From UBA3076 sp964646435 (GTDB lineage Bacteria > Desulfobacterota > Dissulfuribacteria > Dissulfuribacterales > UBA3076): a stretch of 35,303 nucleotides of DNA. Shown piece after piece: positions 14,952 to 23,852 of this stretch. Numbering within the stretch: position 1 is the first letter of the stretch; each line of letters starts with the position of its first letter. Where the stretch lies: the NCBI GenBank assembly GCA_964646435.1, contig CAZYEJ010000018.1, positions 1 through 35,303 on the forward strand, given 5' to 3'. A program made the translations under genes and the position numbers. The notes beneath the pieces were generated by a model. The model was not told where the DNA came from and did no database searches. It worked only from the letters and a program-made list of their open reading frames with translations.

Positions 14952-15629
14952 ATGAACATTTTGGCTTTTGGACCCAATGGAAGTGGTAAAGGAACCCAAG
15001 GCGCGATTATCAAAAAAAAATATGGTATCGCCCATATCGAGTCGGGTGCGATCTTCCGGAAAAATATCGGCGAAGGGACAGAACTTGGTTTAAAGGCCAA
15101 GGAATATATTGATAAAGGTGATCTGGTTCCGGATGATATTACAATCCCGATGATACTCGACCGGCTCAAGGAAGACGATTGTAAGAATGGCTGGCTTCTG
15201 GACGGTTTTCCCAGGAACAAAGTCCAGGCGGAAACCCTTGCAAAGGCCTTGAAGGACGAAGGTATGGATCTGGATTACGTCTTGGAGATCATCCTGGACC
15301 GGGAGGTAGCCAAACTGCGAATCATGGGTCGCCGACTCTGTGTTAATGATAATAACCATCCCAACCATATTGCGTTTGATGCTATTAAACCTGTGGAAAA
15401 AGACGGCAAACTTGTCTGCCGGGTATGCGGCGGTGATCTTATAACAAGGCCTGATGATCAGGACGAGGAAGCCATCAACAAGCGCCATAACATTTACTAT
15501 GATGATACGACTGGAACAATGGCTGCGGTCAACTTTTTCAAGAATTTAGAAGGTCCTAAAGTTATTTCAGTGGACGGAACGTCCTCTATCCAGGAAGTGT
15601 CCGAATCTATTATGAAAAAGCTGCCTTAG
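14952..15629 (+). CDS. adk: Adenylate kinase
   Basis: This 225-residue enzyme converts ATP and AMP to two ADP. It has the P-loop GPNGSGKGT (7-15), with N in place of the usual P, the AMP-site stretch and DGFPRN. Its lid resembles the zinc-stabilised form, with CVNDNNH on one side and CRVCGGDLITRPDD on the other. The lid cysteines suggest metal binding. A good ribosome-binding site (AGGAG) lies six bases before the ATG. The gene stands alone and ends in a strong terminator. Confidence 0.94.
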   Translation: MNILAFGPNGSGKGTQGAIIKKKYGIAHIESGAIFRKNIGEGTELGLKAKEYIDKGDLVPDDITIPMILDRLKEDDCKNGWLLDGFPRNKVQAETLAKALKDEGMDLDYVLEIILDREVAKLRIMGRRLCVNDNNHPNHIAFDAIKPVEKDGKLVCRVCGGDLITRPDDQDEEAINKRHNIYYDDTTGTMAAVNFFKNLEGPKVISVDGTSSIQEVSESIMKKLP

Positions 15630-15655
15630 AATTAATCAGGATCAGAATTAAATAG

Positions 15656-15692
15656 AAAAAGCGGAGGCGAAAACGCCTCCGCTTTTATTTTG
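15656..15692 (+). terminator. Rho-independent terminator after adk
   Basis: A nine-base-pair GC-rich stem, GCGGAGGCG (15661-15669) and CGCCTCCGC (15674-15682), is closed by an AAAA loop and followed by TTTTATTTTG. The preceding run of A extends the pairing, so it could also act on the minus strand for the convergent glgP gene. Confidence 0.95.
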
Positions 15693-15729
15693 TACGTATA
15701 TAAGGGCCTGGAAAAAAATAACATGGAAA

Positions 15730-18300
15730 CTATTTTCCAGCTTCCCACCAGGTCAGAAGCCCAAGCTCAAACTTGTGGCTGAGTTCTTTCTGGAAAGGAT
15801 AACATCTAATAGTAAAACCTATCCGCCCGCTTGAAAGACAGAGTAGTGTTCCTTCAAAGACAGATCCTCCTCCTTCTTGCTGCCCATTTATGGGAAGCAT
15901 CGGTAGTGGATGGCCTTCCGGGATCTCTCCTTTATCGTCCAGTCGACCAATATACGCCTCAACCCGCACCTCTTCAGGATCCAGCCCGCCAAGATCCAGT
16001 ACGGCCTTGATCGGCAAACGATCCCCGACCTTTGGCGATCCGTTGATCGGGACCTGCAAATCAAGTATTTTGACTTTGTGCCATACTTCTGATGTCTCCC
16101 GTTTCCAGCGGGACAACTCCCTGGCCTCCTTCCAGTTATCCTTTGCTAACAAGTGCCATTTGGAGATGTTGGGCAGATAAAACCGGCTGGCATATTCTTC
16201 CACCATGCGGTTTGTATTGAAATAAGGACACACGGTCTGGATAGAATTCTTCATCATCTCAACCCATCCATGGGGTATATCATGGGCAGATCTATCATAA
16301 AACAGTGGCACTACGGTATTTTCAAGCAGTTCATAGAGAAGCCGGCTTTCCACCTCATCCTGGTATTCGCGATCTTCATACTCCTCACCCGCACCTATAG
16401 CCCAACCATTGTTGCCTTTATAACCTTCACACCACCAGCCATCAAGGATGCTCAGGTTGATTCCGCCGTTGGCCGGAACCTTCATGCCGCTGGTCCCGCT
16501 GGCCTCCATTGGGCGCAGAGGGGTGTTAAGCCAGACGTCTACTCCCTGGACCAGGTACCTGGCCACTTCTATGTCGTAATTTTCAATAAAGACTATGTAC
16601 TTTCGAAACTCCGGAGTGTTGGCCATTTGCACTATCTTGTGGATGAGTTCCTTGCCGTACTTATCCTGTGGATGGGCCTTGCCACTGAAGATGATCTGTA
16701 CAGGACGCTCTTCATTAGTTAGTATCTGCCTGAGCCTGTCAGGATCTCGAAAGAGCAGGGCGGAACGTTTGTATGTTGCAAAGCGCCTGGCAAAGCCTAT
16801 GGTAAGGGCCTCAGGATCCAGGACCTCGTCAGCCAGCTTCATCTGGTAACCTGGGGCACCTTTTGCCTGAAGCTGCTTTCTGAGCCTTGCCCTGGAAAAA
16901 GATATAAGTCCCTCTCTCAATCTTTCTTTACTTCTCCATAGCTCAAAGTCAGGGATTTGCTCGCTCCTTTTCCAAATAGCGTGATTTGTGGGCTCATCGA
17001 TCCATCTTGATCCTAAATATCGTTCATACAGCATGGACATCTCACTTGATAGCCAGCCGAGTATATGTATTCCGTTAGTGACATGGGTTATCGGGATCTC
17101 GTGCTGTGGAATCTGGGGCCATATGCCACCCCACATCTTTTGTGTGACCTCACCGTGAAGCTTGCTCACGCCGTTGGTTTGAGATGCCATATTGATAGCA
17201 AGTACTGCCATACAGAATTCTTCAGCCTGATCACCGGGATTGATCCTTCCAAGGCCAAGGAATGCATCAATACCAATGCCCATTTCATTTGCCAATCCTG
17301 TGAAGTACCGGCGGATCATTTCAGGCGGGAAGCGGTCTATTCCTGCAGGGACAGGGGTATGAGTAGTAAATATGCTTGTGGCACGCACGGTCTCCAGGGC
17401 CACGTCATAAGGCAGACTGTCCTTGCGCATTATCTGGTTGATACGTTCCAGTGCCATGAAGGCGGAATGGCCTTCATTCATGTGGCAGACCGAAGGGCAC
17501 TGGCCAAGGGCCATTATTAACTTTATTCCCCCAATGCCCAGCACTATTTCCTGCTGGAGCCTGGTTTCAAGGCTGCCGCCATAGAGATACGAGGTAATCT
17601 GTCTATCTGAACGGGAATTTAATGGGACATCAGTATCCAGGTTATAGATTTTGACACGGCCTACATTAAGGGACCAGACCCGTATGTGGACCTCTCTGCC
17701 CTCAAGCTCCACCTGGACTGTCAAAGGGTTTCCTTCTTTGTCCCTAACCAGGTTTACCGGCATATTGTAGAAATCATTTGAGGGATAGGTCTCAAGCTGC
17801 CATCCATCAGGATTGAGATATTGTTGAAAATACCCGTGTTTATAAAGAAGACCAATTCCTATGAGGGGAAGCCCCAGATCACTGGCCGACTTCATGTGAT
17901 CACCAGCAAGGATTCCAAGCCCCCCGGAATATAGAGGAAGGCTTTCATGCAGGCCGAACTCAGCAGAAAAGTATGCTATTATCCCGTCATCCCGATTCTC
18001 ACTGATCTTTTTATACCATGTCTGGGCATGTAGATAACGTTCCAGTTCCATTTGCACCTTTTCCATTCTGGCAAGAAAGACATCATCCCCCTCAAGCCTT
18101 TCCAGCCTGGGTTGCTCAATGGTGCCCAGCAAGGAAACCGGGTTATGTTTGCACCTCTCCCACAATTCCCGGTCCATGTCCTGAAAGAGATGGATAGCCT
18201 CAGGGGTCCAGGTCCACCAAATATTACGAGCAATAGTCATCAGCGGCATCAAACGATCAGGCAGGCTGGGAACAATTGTAATGCTTTGAATTGTGAGCAT
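15730..18300 (-). CDS. glgP: Alpha-glucan phosphorylase (GlgP family, DUF3417-type N-terminus)
   Basis: At 856 residues it is full length for the short-form alpha-glucan phosphorylases, which release glucose-1-phosphate from glycogen or maltodextrins. The N-terminal domain (about 1-100) is of the DUF3417 kind, and the catalytic part shows FSAEFGLHESLPLYSGGLG and the pyridoxal-phosphate site EASGTSGMKVPANGG, with the Schiff-base lysine near residue 607. It starts 39 bases after clpA and may be cotranscribed with clpS-clpA, an unusual pairing of a protease with glycogen use. No other glycogen gene is in view. Confidence 0.94.
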   Translation of the reverse strand: MLTIQSITIVPSLPDRLMPLMTIARNIWWTWTPEAIHLFQDMDRELWERCKHNPVSLLGTIEQPRLERLEGDDVFLARMEKVQMELERYLHAQTWYKKISENRDDGIIAYFSAEFGLHESLPLYSGGLGILAGDHMKSASDLGLPLIGIGLLYKHGYFQQYLNPDGWQLETYPSNDFYNMPVNLVRDKEGNPLTVQVELEGREVHIRVWSLNVGRVKIYNLDTDVPLNSRSDRQITSYLYGGSLETRLQQEIVLGIGGIKLIMALGQCPSVCHMNEGHSAFMALERINQIMRKDSLPYDVALETVRATSIFTTHTPVPAGIDRFPPEMIRRYFTGLANEMGIGIDAFLGLGRINPGDQAEEFCMAVLAINMASQTNGVSKLHGEVTQKMWGGIWPQIPQHEIPITHVTNGIHILGWLSSEMSMLYERYLGSRWIDEPTNHAIWKRSEQIPDFELWRSKERLREGLISFSRARLRKQLQAKGAPGYQMKLADEVLDPEALTIGFARRFATYKRSALLFRDPDRLRQILTNEERPVQIIFSGKAHPQDKYGKELIHKIVQMANTPEFRKYIVFIENYDIEVARYLVQGVDVWLNTPLRPMEASGTSGMKVPANGGINLSILDGWWCEGYKGNNGWAIGAGEEYEDREYQDEVESRLLYELLENTVVPLFYDRSAHDIPHGWVEMMKNSIQTVCPYFNTNRMVEEYASRFYLPNISKWHLLAKDNWKEARELSRWKRETSEVWHKVKILDLQVPINGSPKVGDRLPIKAVLDLGGLDPEEVRVEAYIGRLDDKGEIPEGHPLPMLPINGQQEGGGSVFEGTLLCLSSGRIGFTIRCYPFQKELSHKFELGLLTWWEAGK

Positions 18301-18339
18301 TGTCAGGGTATCCTTGCAGATGGAGTATTTTGAGCAGAA

Positions 18340-20598
18340 TCACTTATGAATAATAAGCTGCCCATCTTCAACGTCAACTAAAACTTCGCCTCCTTTTGAG
18401 AGTCCGTGGAATAGAATGGCGTCAGACATTGGGTCTTTTATCTCCTGTTGTAAAATACGAGCCAAAGGACGTGCTCCAAATTGAGGATCATATCCCTTTT
18501 GGGCAAGCCAGGACCTGGCAGCAGGTGTGACATTCAGTTTGATCTTGCGTCCGGATAACTGCTCCCGGATTTCCCCCAGGAGTTTGTCCACTACCTGCTC
18601 CATTGCTGAAACGGTCAAATGGCTGAAAGATATAACAGCCTCCAGCCGGTTACGAAATTCCGGGCTGAAGATCTGTTTTATTATATTCTCCCCTTTGTAT
18701 TGGCTGTCTTCCACCTTTGCACCAAAACCAATTATCTGGCTTTCCATCTCTCTTGCCCCTGCATTTGAGGTCATAATCAATATCACGTGACGGAAGTCTG
18801 CCCTCTTACCTGTATTATCGGTAAGGGTGGCATAATCCATAACCTGAAGCAAGATGCTAAAGAGATCGGGATGGGCCTTCTCTATTTCATCCAAAAGTAG
18901 AACACAGTATGGGTGCTTACGAATGGCCTCGGTAAGAAGACCTCCTTGATCAAATCCAACATAGCCGGGAGGCGCACCAATGAGCCTGGCCACAGCATGC
19001 TTTTCCATATATTCGCTCATGTCGAATCGCTGGAAGTGTACTCCAAGCACTGCAGCGGTCTGCCGGGCAAGCTCCGTCTTTCCAACTCCTGTGGGTCCCA
19101 TAAACAGAAAAGAGCCGATAGGACGCTCAGGATGAGAAAGACCGGCCCGGGAACGCTTGATGGCTTTTGATAAGATTTCTACAGCTTCATCTTGGCCGAA
19201 GACCAAGGATTTTATGGATTCTTCGATTTTTTCAAGACGAAAGCGGTCCGACTGAGTAATAGTCTTTGCAGGCAATCGGGCCATCTTGGCAATTACATTT
19301 TCGATGTGACGTGTAGTAACAAGCCTTGGCCTATTTCCACCATTGCCTGAAAGTCTCAATACAGATGCCGCTTCATCTATTACGTCAATAGCCTTGTCCG
19401 GCATATAACGATCTGTAAGGTATCTACCTGATAGTTCAGCCGCAGATTTCAGGGCACTATCAGTGTACTTTATTCCATGGTGCTTTTCGTAATGTGACTT
19501 CAGCCCCTTAAGGATTTTCACCGTCTCTCCCACACTAGGTTCCAGAATCTCTATCTTTTGAAAACGCCTTGAAAGTGCGCGATCCTTTGCAAAAAAATTC
19601 CTGTATTCCTCATAAGTGGTTGAACCTATACACCTTAGCTCACCATTTGCCAGGGCCGGCTTAAGAATATTTGAGGCATCCAGAGACCCTCCACTGGTGG
19701 CTCCTGCTCCCACGACAGTATGGATTTCATCAATGAAAAGTATTGCCCTGGGACACTTTTTGATCTGGGCAATAACCGCTTTGAGCCTGGTCTCAAACTC
19801 CCCTCTGTATTTGGTGCCGGCAAGAAGCGATCCCATATCCAGAGTATACATTTCCGTGTCTTGTAAAGGCTCAGGCACTTCGCCTTGCCCGATTTTTAGT
19901 GCCAATCCTTCAGCCATGGCCGTCTTGCCTACTCCGGGGTCGCCCACGTAAATAGGATTATTCTTTCTGCGTCTGCAGAGGATCTGCATTGTACGTTCCA
20001 GTTCCACCTTTCGTCCAACAAGCGGGTCAATTCCTCCATCAGCAGCCTTCTTCGTGAGATTTATAGTAAAGGCATCGAGGGCACTTGCTGGTTTTGTTGA
20101 GGATTTTGCCTGTTTCCCAGCTTGGGAATCTATCTTTCTTTGGGGGCTAATGGTTTGATAAGAACCAGTTCGCTCAATCCCATGTGATATGTAATTCAGT
20201 ATATCCAGCCTGGTGATTCCCTCCTGATTAAGAAAATGCGCTGCATAGGAATCTTCCTCGGTCATCACTGAAGCAAGAAGATCTCCTATGTCGGCCTCTT
20301 CTTTTTCTGCGGACTGTACATGCATAATGGTCCGCTGGAGCACCCTCTGCAGGATTACCGTGGGTTGGGGGCCTTCTTTTTGATCGTTCGGCAATTTCTC
20401 AAGGTGAGTCTCAAAAAATGTTTCAATTCTGGATTTCAGCCGGTCAGGATTGCCCCCACATGCCATTATGGCATTCTCTCCCTTTTGGTGGTGAATTATT
20501 GCAAAAAGCAAATGCTCAAGAGATAGATATTCATGATGCCTAATATGAGCCTCCCGAGCCGCTGCACCTAACATTATTTCCAAGTCTTTGCTTATCAT
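18340..20598 (-). CDS. clpA: ATP-dependent Clp protease ATP-binding subunit ClpA
   Basis: This 752-residue class 1 Hsp100 unfoldase has an N-terminal double Clp-N domain (about 1-145), a first AAA+ domain with Walker A GDPGVGKTA (219-227) and a second with GPTGVGKTE near 500-507. The IIGFGAK stretch is the loop used to dock on ClpP. No ClpP gene is in the window. It follows clpS by 12 bases, the standard adaptor-unfoldase pair, and its length matches E. coli ClpA. Confidence 0.96.
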   Translation of the reverse strand: MISKDLEIMLGAAAREAHIRHHEYLSLEHLLFAIIHHQKGENAIMACGGNPDRLKSRIETFFETHLEKLPNDQKEGPQPTVILQRVLQRTIMHVQSAEKEEADIGDLLASVMTEEDSYAAHFLNQEGITRLDILNYISHGIERTGSYQTISPQRKIDSQAGKQAKSSTKPASALDAFTINLTKKAADGGIDPLVGRKVELERTMQILCRRRKNNPIYVGDPGVGKTAMAEGLALKIGQGEVPEPLQDTEMYTLDMGSLLAGTKYRGEFETRLKAVIAQIKKCPRAILFIDEIHTVVGAGATSGGSLDASNILKPALANGELRCIGSTTYEEYRNFFAKDRALSRRFQKIEILEPSVGETVKILKGLKSHYEKHHGIKYTDSALKSAAELSGRYLTDRYMPDKAIDVIDEAASVLRLSGNGGNRPRLVTTRHIENVIAKMARLPAKTITQSDRFRLEKIEESIKSLVFGQDEAVEILSKAIKRSRAGLSHPERPIGSFLFMGPTGVGKTELARQTAAVLGVHFQRFDMSEYMEKHAVARLIGAPPGYVGFDQGGLLTEAIRKHPYCVLLLDEIEKAHPDLFSILLQVMDYATLTDNTGKRADFRHVILIMTSNAGAREMESQIIGFGAKVEDSQYKGENIIKQIFSPEFRNRLEAVISFSHLTVSAMEQVVDKLLGEIREQLSGRKIKLNVTPAARSWLAQKGYDPQFGARPLARILQQEIKDPMSDAILFHGLSKGGEVLVDVEDGQLIIHK

Positions 20599-20610
20599 TT
20601 TTTTACCTTT

Positions 20611-20925
20611 CTATATATATTCCATACTGGCCTTAAGGGGAAAACCTGCTTCCTTCGCATTTATGTGAACGGCCTTTACCTTTGTTTCTGCAATCTCACT
20701 GGTATAATATCCACAAATCCCAAAACCGTTGCAATGCACATTCAACATGATCCTTGTTGCCTCTGACGATGACTTATGAAATATATCTTCCAAGATCCGT
20801 ACCACAAAATCCATTGTCGTATAATCGTCGTTATATAACAAGACCTTACACATGGGCGGTTCCTCGTTTTCCTTCTCTGCAACGTCTTCCAATTGGTCTT
20901 GATTCTCAAGGTCGAGCCAGCTCAT
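20611..20925 (-). CDS. clpS: ClpS, adaptor for ClpA and the N-end rule
   Basis: This 104-residue protein has an acidic, disordered-looking N-terminus followed by the compact ClpS core. The core shows CKVLLYNDDYTTMDFVVRIL, the NDD and residues that bind N-degrons and the ClpA N-domain, and a C-terminal KASMEYI. ClpS hands proteins with destabilising N-terminal residues to ClpAP. The gene is immediately upstream of clpA. Confidence 0.95.
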   Translation of the reverse strand: MSWLDLENQDQLEDVAEKENEEPPMCKVLLYNDDYTTMDFVVRILEDIFHKSSSEATRIMLNVHCNGFGICGYYTSEIAETKVKAVHINAKEAGFPLKASMEYI

Positions 20926-21048
20926 TTTTTCGCACTTCCTAATTCTAGTTCGTCATATTTGGAAAATATCTGGAAAAAACTAAAAATATTAAATACTAAG
21001 TGTTGATAAATGATAAATCTTTTCCATTCTTTTTCCATAATTCAAAAT

Positions 21049-21825
21049 TCAAAATTCAACATTTATTTGTGCGTCTTTATGGTCTCCAGGATACTCAATC
21101 AGCATAAGAAATTCCCTGTTGCCTTTTGCTCCGAGGATAGGTGATGGCGTAACTCCTATGACAGTCAGTTTCAATTTATTGCAAAATAAAATTAGTCTAT
21201 CCAAGACCTCGTAGTGAAGCTTTGGGTCTTTTACTATTCCGCCTTTTCCAACTTTTCCTTTCCCAACCTCGAATTGAGGTTTTACAAGGGCAATAATACG
21301 ACTCTCCCGATTCATAAATGGAAGAATAGAGGGTATTACCAGCCTGAGTGAAATAAATGACGTATCTATTGTAGCTAGATATATTTGAGAATCCAAGACG
21401 TCAGGAGGCAAATATCGTATATTGGTCCGTTCGATAGGCACAACCCTTTCGTCATTCCTCAAACGCCAGTCTAGCTGACCGTAGCCAACATCCACTGCGT
21501 AAACCTTTGCTGCCCCTTTCTGGAGCAAACAATCTGTAAATCCTCCGGTAGATGCCCCAACGTCCATACAAACAAGACCGTGAACATCTATTACAAAATA
21601 CTCGAGTGCGTGCGCAAGTTTCAGTCCACCACGGCTCACATAGAGATTCAGGTTCTCAGCAAGCTCTATTTGAGCATCAGCAGAAAACCGGTGTCCTGCT
21701 TTATTAATGATGTGTCCTTCAACTCGGACCTTGCCGGTACTAATGAGAGCTTGGGCCTGATTTCTTGAAGTGGCAAGCCCTTTCTGCAATAAAATAAGGT
21801 CAAGCCGTAATAATTTTTTTGCCAA
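21049..21825 (-). CDS. tlyA: TlyA family rRNA methyltransferase/hemolysin-like protein
   Basis: About 258 residues from the TTG at 21825. An N-terminal S4 RNA-binding domain (LLRLDLILLQKGLATSRNQA) is followed by an FtsJ-like methyltransferase with DVGASTGGFTDCLL for SAM binding and a later VKPQFEVGKGKV. TlyA proteins 2'-O-methylate rRNA. The reading frame stays open to a GTG at 21897, but the extra 24 codons lie in a palindromic repeat (21869-21898) and resemble no N-terminus in the family, so I prefer the inner TTG, although its ribosome-binding site is weak. The start is thus uncertain. Confidence 0.88.
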   Translation of the reverse strand: MAKKLLRLDLILLQKGLATSRNQAQALISTGKVRVEGHIINKAGHRFSADAQIELAENLNLYVSRGGLKLAHALEYFVIDVHGLVCMDVGASTGGFTDCLLQKGAAKVYAVDVGYGQLDWRLRNDERVVPIERTNIRYLPPDVLDSQIYLATIDTSFISLRLVIPSILPFMNRESRIIALVKPQFEVGKGKVGKGGIVKDPKLHYEVLDRLILFCNKLKLTVIGVTPSPILGAKGNREFLMLIEYPGDHKDAQINVEF

Positions 21826-21868
21826 AATAGTTAATTTTATGGTAGCTCTTAAGTTAAAGTAGTATTTA

Positions 21869-21898
21869 GTGTCTAAACGGAAAAGCTGTTCAGACACA
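21869..21898. repeat. GTGTCTAAACGG hairpin repeat at the 5' end of tlyA
   Basis: GTGTCTAAACGGAAAAGC pairs with GCTGTTCAGACAC as a stem-loop. This is a relative of the repeats at 14.57-14.75 kb. The 20 bases at 21890-21909 are the same as those at 28968-28987. It hides in an open extension of tlyA and could form a structure in that gene's mRNA leader. Confidence 0.75.
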
Positions 21899-22056
21899 AT
21901 TTTGAATTCTGAATTCTAAATTTAAAATTTAAAAAAGGGAATAACCTTTTAAAATAAATTGAGGAATTAAAATCAATAAGTACCTTCAATCCCTCAATTA
22001 TCAGTAAGGCAATTTTTGCTATTTGTAAAATAATTTAAAGATATAAGGAATACAAA
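21898..22056. other. AT-rich leader upstream of mrp
   Basis: This AT-rich stretch starts in the repeat and contains an eight-base inverted pair, AATTGAGG (21957-21964) and CCTCAATT (21992-21999). The mrp ATG is preceded by AAGGAA. I see no clear promoter hexamers and no gene. Confidence 0.4.
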
Positions 22057-23112
22057 ATGGTTGTTACAAAAGAAAAAATTTTGGATGTACTAGAGAAGAT
22101 GAAGGACCCGGGCCTCAAAAAGGGCCTTGTAGAGCTTGGGATGATTAAAGATATTGAGATAGCCGGCTCAGCAGTCCTTGTTACCGTGGCCCTTACCGTG
22201 GCCAGCTATCCTATGAAGAATCAGATCAAGGACGATGTCGAGAAAGCTATACACAACGTAGAGGGTGTGAGTGAAGTCAAAATAATTCTCACTGCCATGA
22301 CATCTGAGGGGAGAGCAAAGCTGTTAGGCCAAAAGCCATCTGAGATGCAGGGAATAGAAAAGGTAAAGTGCATAATTGCTGTTGCCAGCGGGAAGGGTGG
22401 GGTAGGCAAGACTACCGTTACTGTGAATCTGGCAATTGCACTTTCAAAAAAGGGTTTTAAGGTAGGGATCCTTGATGCTGACATGCATGGTCCGGATATT
22501 CCGATAATGCTTGGCATCCACGAGCGGCCTTTAGGTTCTAAGGGCATGCTTCTACCAATTGAGAAATTCGGTCTCAAGGTTGTATCTACAGGCACTTTGG
22601 CAGGGGAGGGGGTGCCGATAGTCTGGCGAGGCCCTTTGGTAACCAAGGCTATTAAAGAGTTCCTGGGACATGTGGCCTGGGGAGAGCTGGACTATCTATT
22701 GATAGACCTGCCTCCCGGTACAGGTGATGCTCCTCTGACTATGGCGAAATTAATTTCTCTTGACGGTGTCATAATAGTCACTACTCCTCAAAAGGTTGCC
22801 CTTGCCGATGTGCGTCGATGTGTTGGTCTATTCGTAGGTCAAAATGTCCCGATCTTTGGGATAGTGGAAAACATGTCTTTTCTTCGTGTTCCAGGTGTAT
22901 CTGAAGGACAAATCCTGGAGGTGTTCGGTAGTGGAGGGGGAGAAAAAATTGCCAAAGCATTCGAGGTCCCTTTATTGGGTAAGGTTCCACTGGACCAGAA
23001 GATCAGAGAGGGAGGTGATGCTGGTAAACCCATGACCCTCGATACTGATAGCGAGTGTGCCAAGATATTTGACAGTATAGCGGAAGAACTTTTGGAACAT
23101 ATAAGAAAATGA
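22057..23112 (+). CDS. mrp: Mrp/ApbC-family ATPase lacking the CPxC cluster motif
   Basis: This 351-residue protein has an N-terminal MIP18-like domain (about 1-85) and a deviant Walker A P-loop (GKGGVGKTTV, 112-121) with DADMHGPDIP after it. Mrp family proteins carry and insert Fe-S clusters with the help of two cysteines in a CPxC that bridges the dimer. Here the expected ENMSYFVCPHC reads ENMSFLRVPGV (residues 271-281), so both bridging cysteines are gone. The ATPase core is otherwise intact. It could be a paralogue with another role, or bind a cluster differently. It is followed by a methyltransferase gene 59 bases downstream. Confidence 0.9.
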   Translation: MVVTKEKILDVLEKMKDPGLKKGLVELGMIKDIEIAGSAVLVTVALTVASYPMKNQIKDDVEKAIHNVEGVSEVKIILTAMTSEGRAKLLGQKPSEMQGIEKVKCIIAVASGKGGVGKTTVTVNLAIALSKKGFKVGILDADMHGPDIPIMLGIHERPLGSKGMLLPIEKFGLKVVSTGTLAGEGVPIVWRGPLVTKAIKEFLGHVAWGELDYLLIDLPPGTGDAPLTMAKLISLDGVIIVTTPQKVALADVRRCVGLFVGQNVPIFGIVENMSFLRVPGVSEGQILEVFGSGGGEKIAKAFEVPLLGKVPLDQKIREGGDAGKPMTLDTDSECAKIFDSIAEELLEHIRK

Positions 23113-23171
23113 CTTAGATTATTAACTTAACATATGTATATAATGTAAGTTTTAGGCATCTGGAAATTACA

Positions 23172-23840
23172 ATGTCAAACAGGGTTATCCCCCAAGCTTC
23201 AAAGGCCTTTGAAAAAATCGCAGAGGCCTATGACTCCTGGTATGATGATAATCCCCTTTTTCAGTGTGAACTTAATGCCTTAAATGAGGTCGTTTCAGCA
23301 TCCCCCTTTTCTTTGGAGGTGGGTATAGGTTCCGGACGTTTTTCTCATGCCCTGGGTATACGATATGGCGTGGACCCAGCTCACGGGCTATTGGCATTGG
23401 CCAAGAATCGCGGAGTGATCTCTATACAGGCCATGGCCGAAGCTTTACCATTCAAAAAGAATAGCCTGGAGCAAATATTTTTCATCTTTTCCTTTTGCTT
23501 TTTAGAAGATTCGTTTAAGGCCTTGCAGGAAGCAGCAGGTGTTCTCAAGAGGGGTGGCTTATTAATAATCGGATTTGTACCCAAGGATTCAAACTGGGGA
23601 AGCCTCTACGAACAAAAAAAACGGGAAGGACACCCTCTTTATAAATACGCCTCGTTTTTTTGCTTGGAAGACCTGTTGTCAAATATTGAAAAGGCGCATT
23701 TTCGTATATTAGGTGGGACTTCTACTCTTTTCCAATCTCCAAAATTGAAAAAATATCACCCAGAGAAACCTATAAAGGGCCTACACTCCAAAGCCGGATT
23801 TATTGTTTTGGTAGCTGAAAAAGACTTTGAACATTCTTAA
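23172..23840 (+). CDS. Class I SAM-dependent methyltransferase
   Basis: This 222-residue protein has the SAM-binding signature LEVGIGSGRFS and a conserved acidic residue after the second strand (GVDP). The following EALPFKKNSLEQIFFIFSFC segment is the usual post-SAM region of the UbiE/Methyltransf_11 type. The substrate cannot be read from the sequence. It lies between mrp and a signalling protein gene on the same strand and is probably cotranscribed with them. The start has only a modest ribosome-binding site (GGAAA). Confidence 0.85.
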   Translation: MSNRVIPQASKAFEKIAEAYDSWYDDNPLFQCELNALNEVVSASPFSLEVGIGSGRFSHALGIRYGVDPAHGLLALAKNRGVISIQAMAEALPFKKNSLEQIFFIFSFCFLEDSFKALQEAAGVLKRGGLLIIGFVPKDSNWGSLYEQKKREGHPLYKYASFFCLEDLLSNIEKAHFRILGGTSTLFQSPKLKKYHPEKPIKGLHSKAGFIVLVAEKDFEHS

Positions 23841-23852
23841 TGGAGGCAAACC

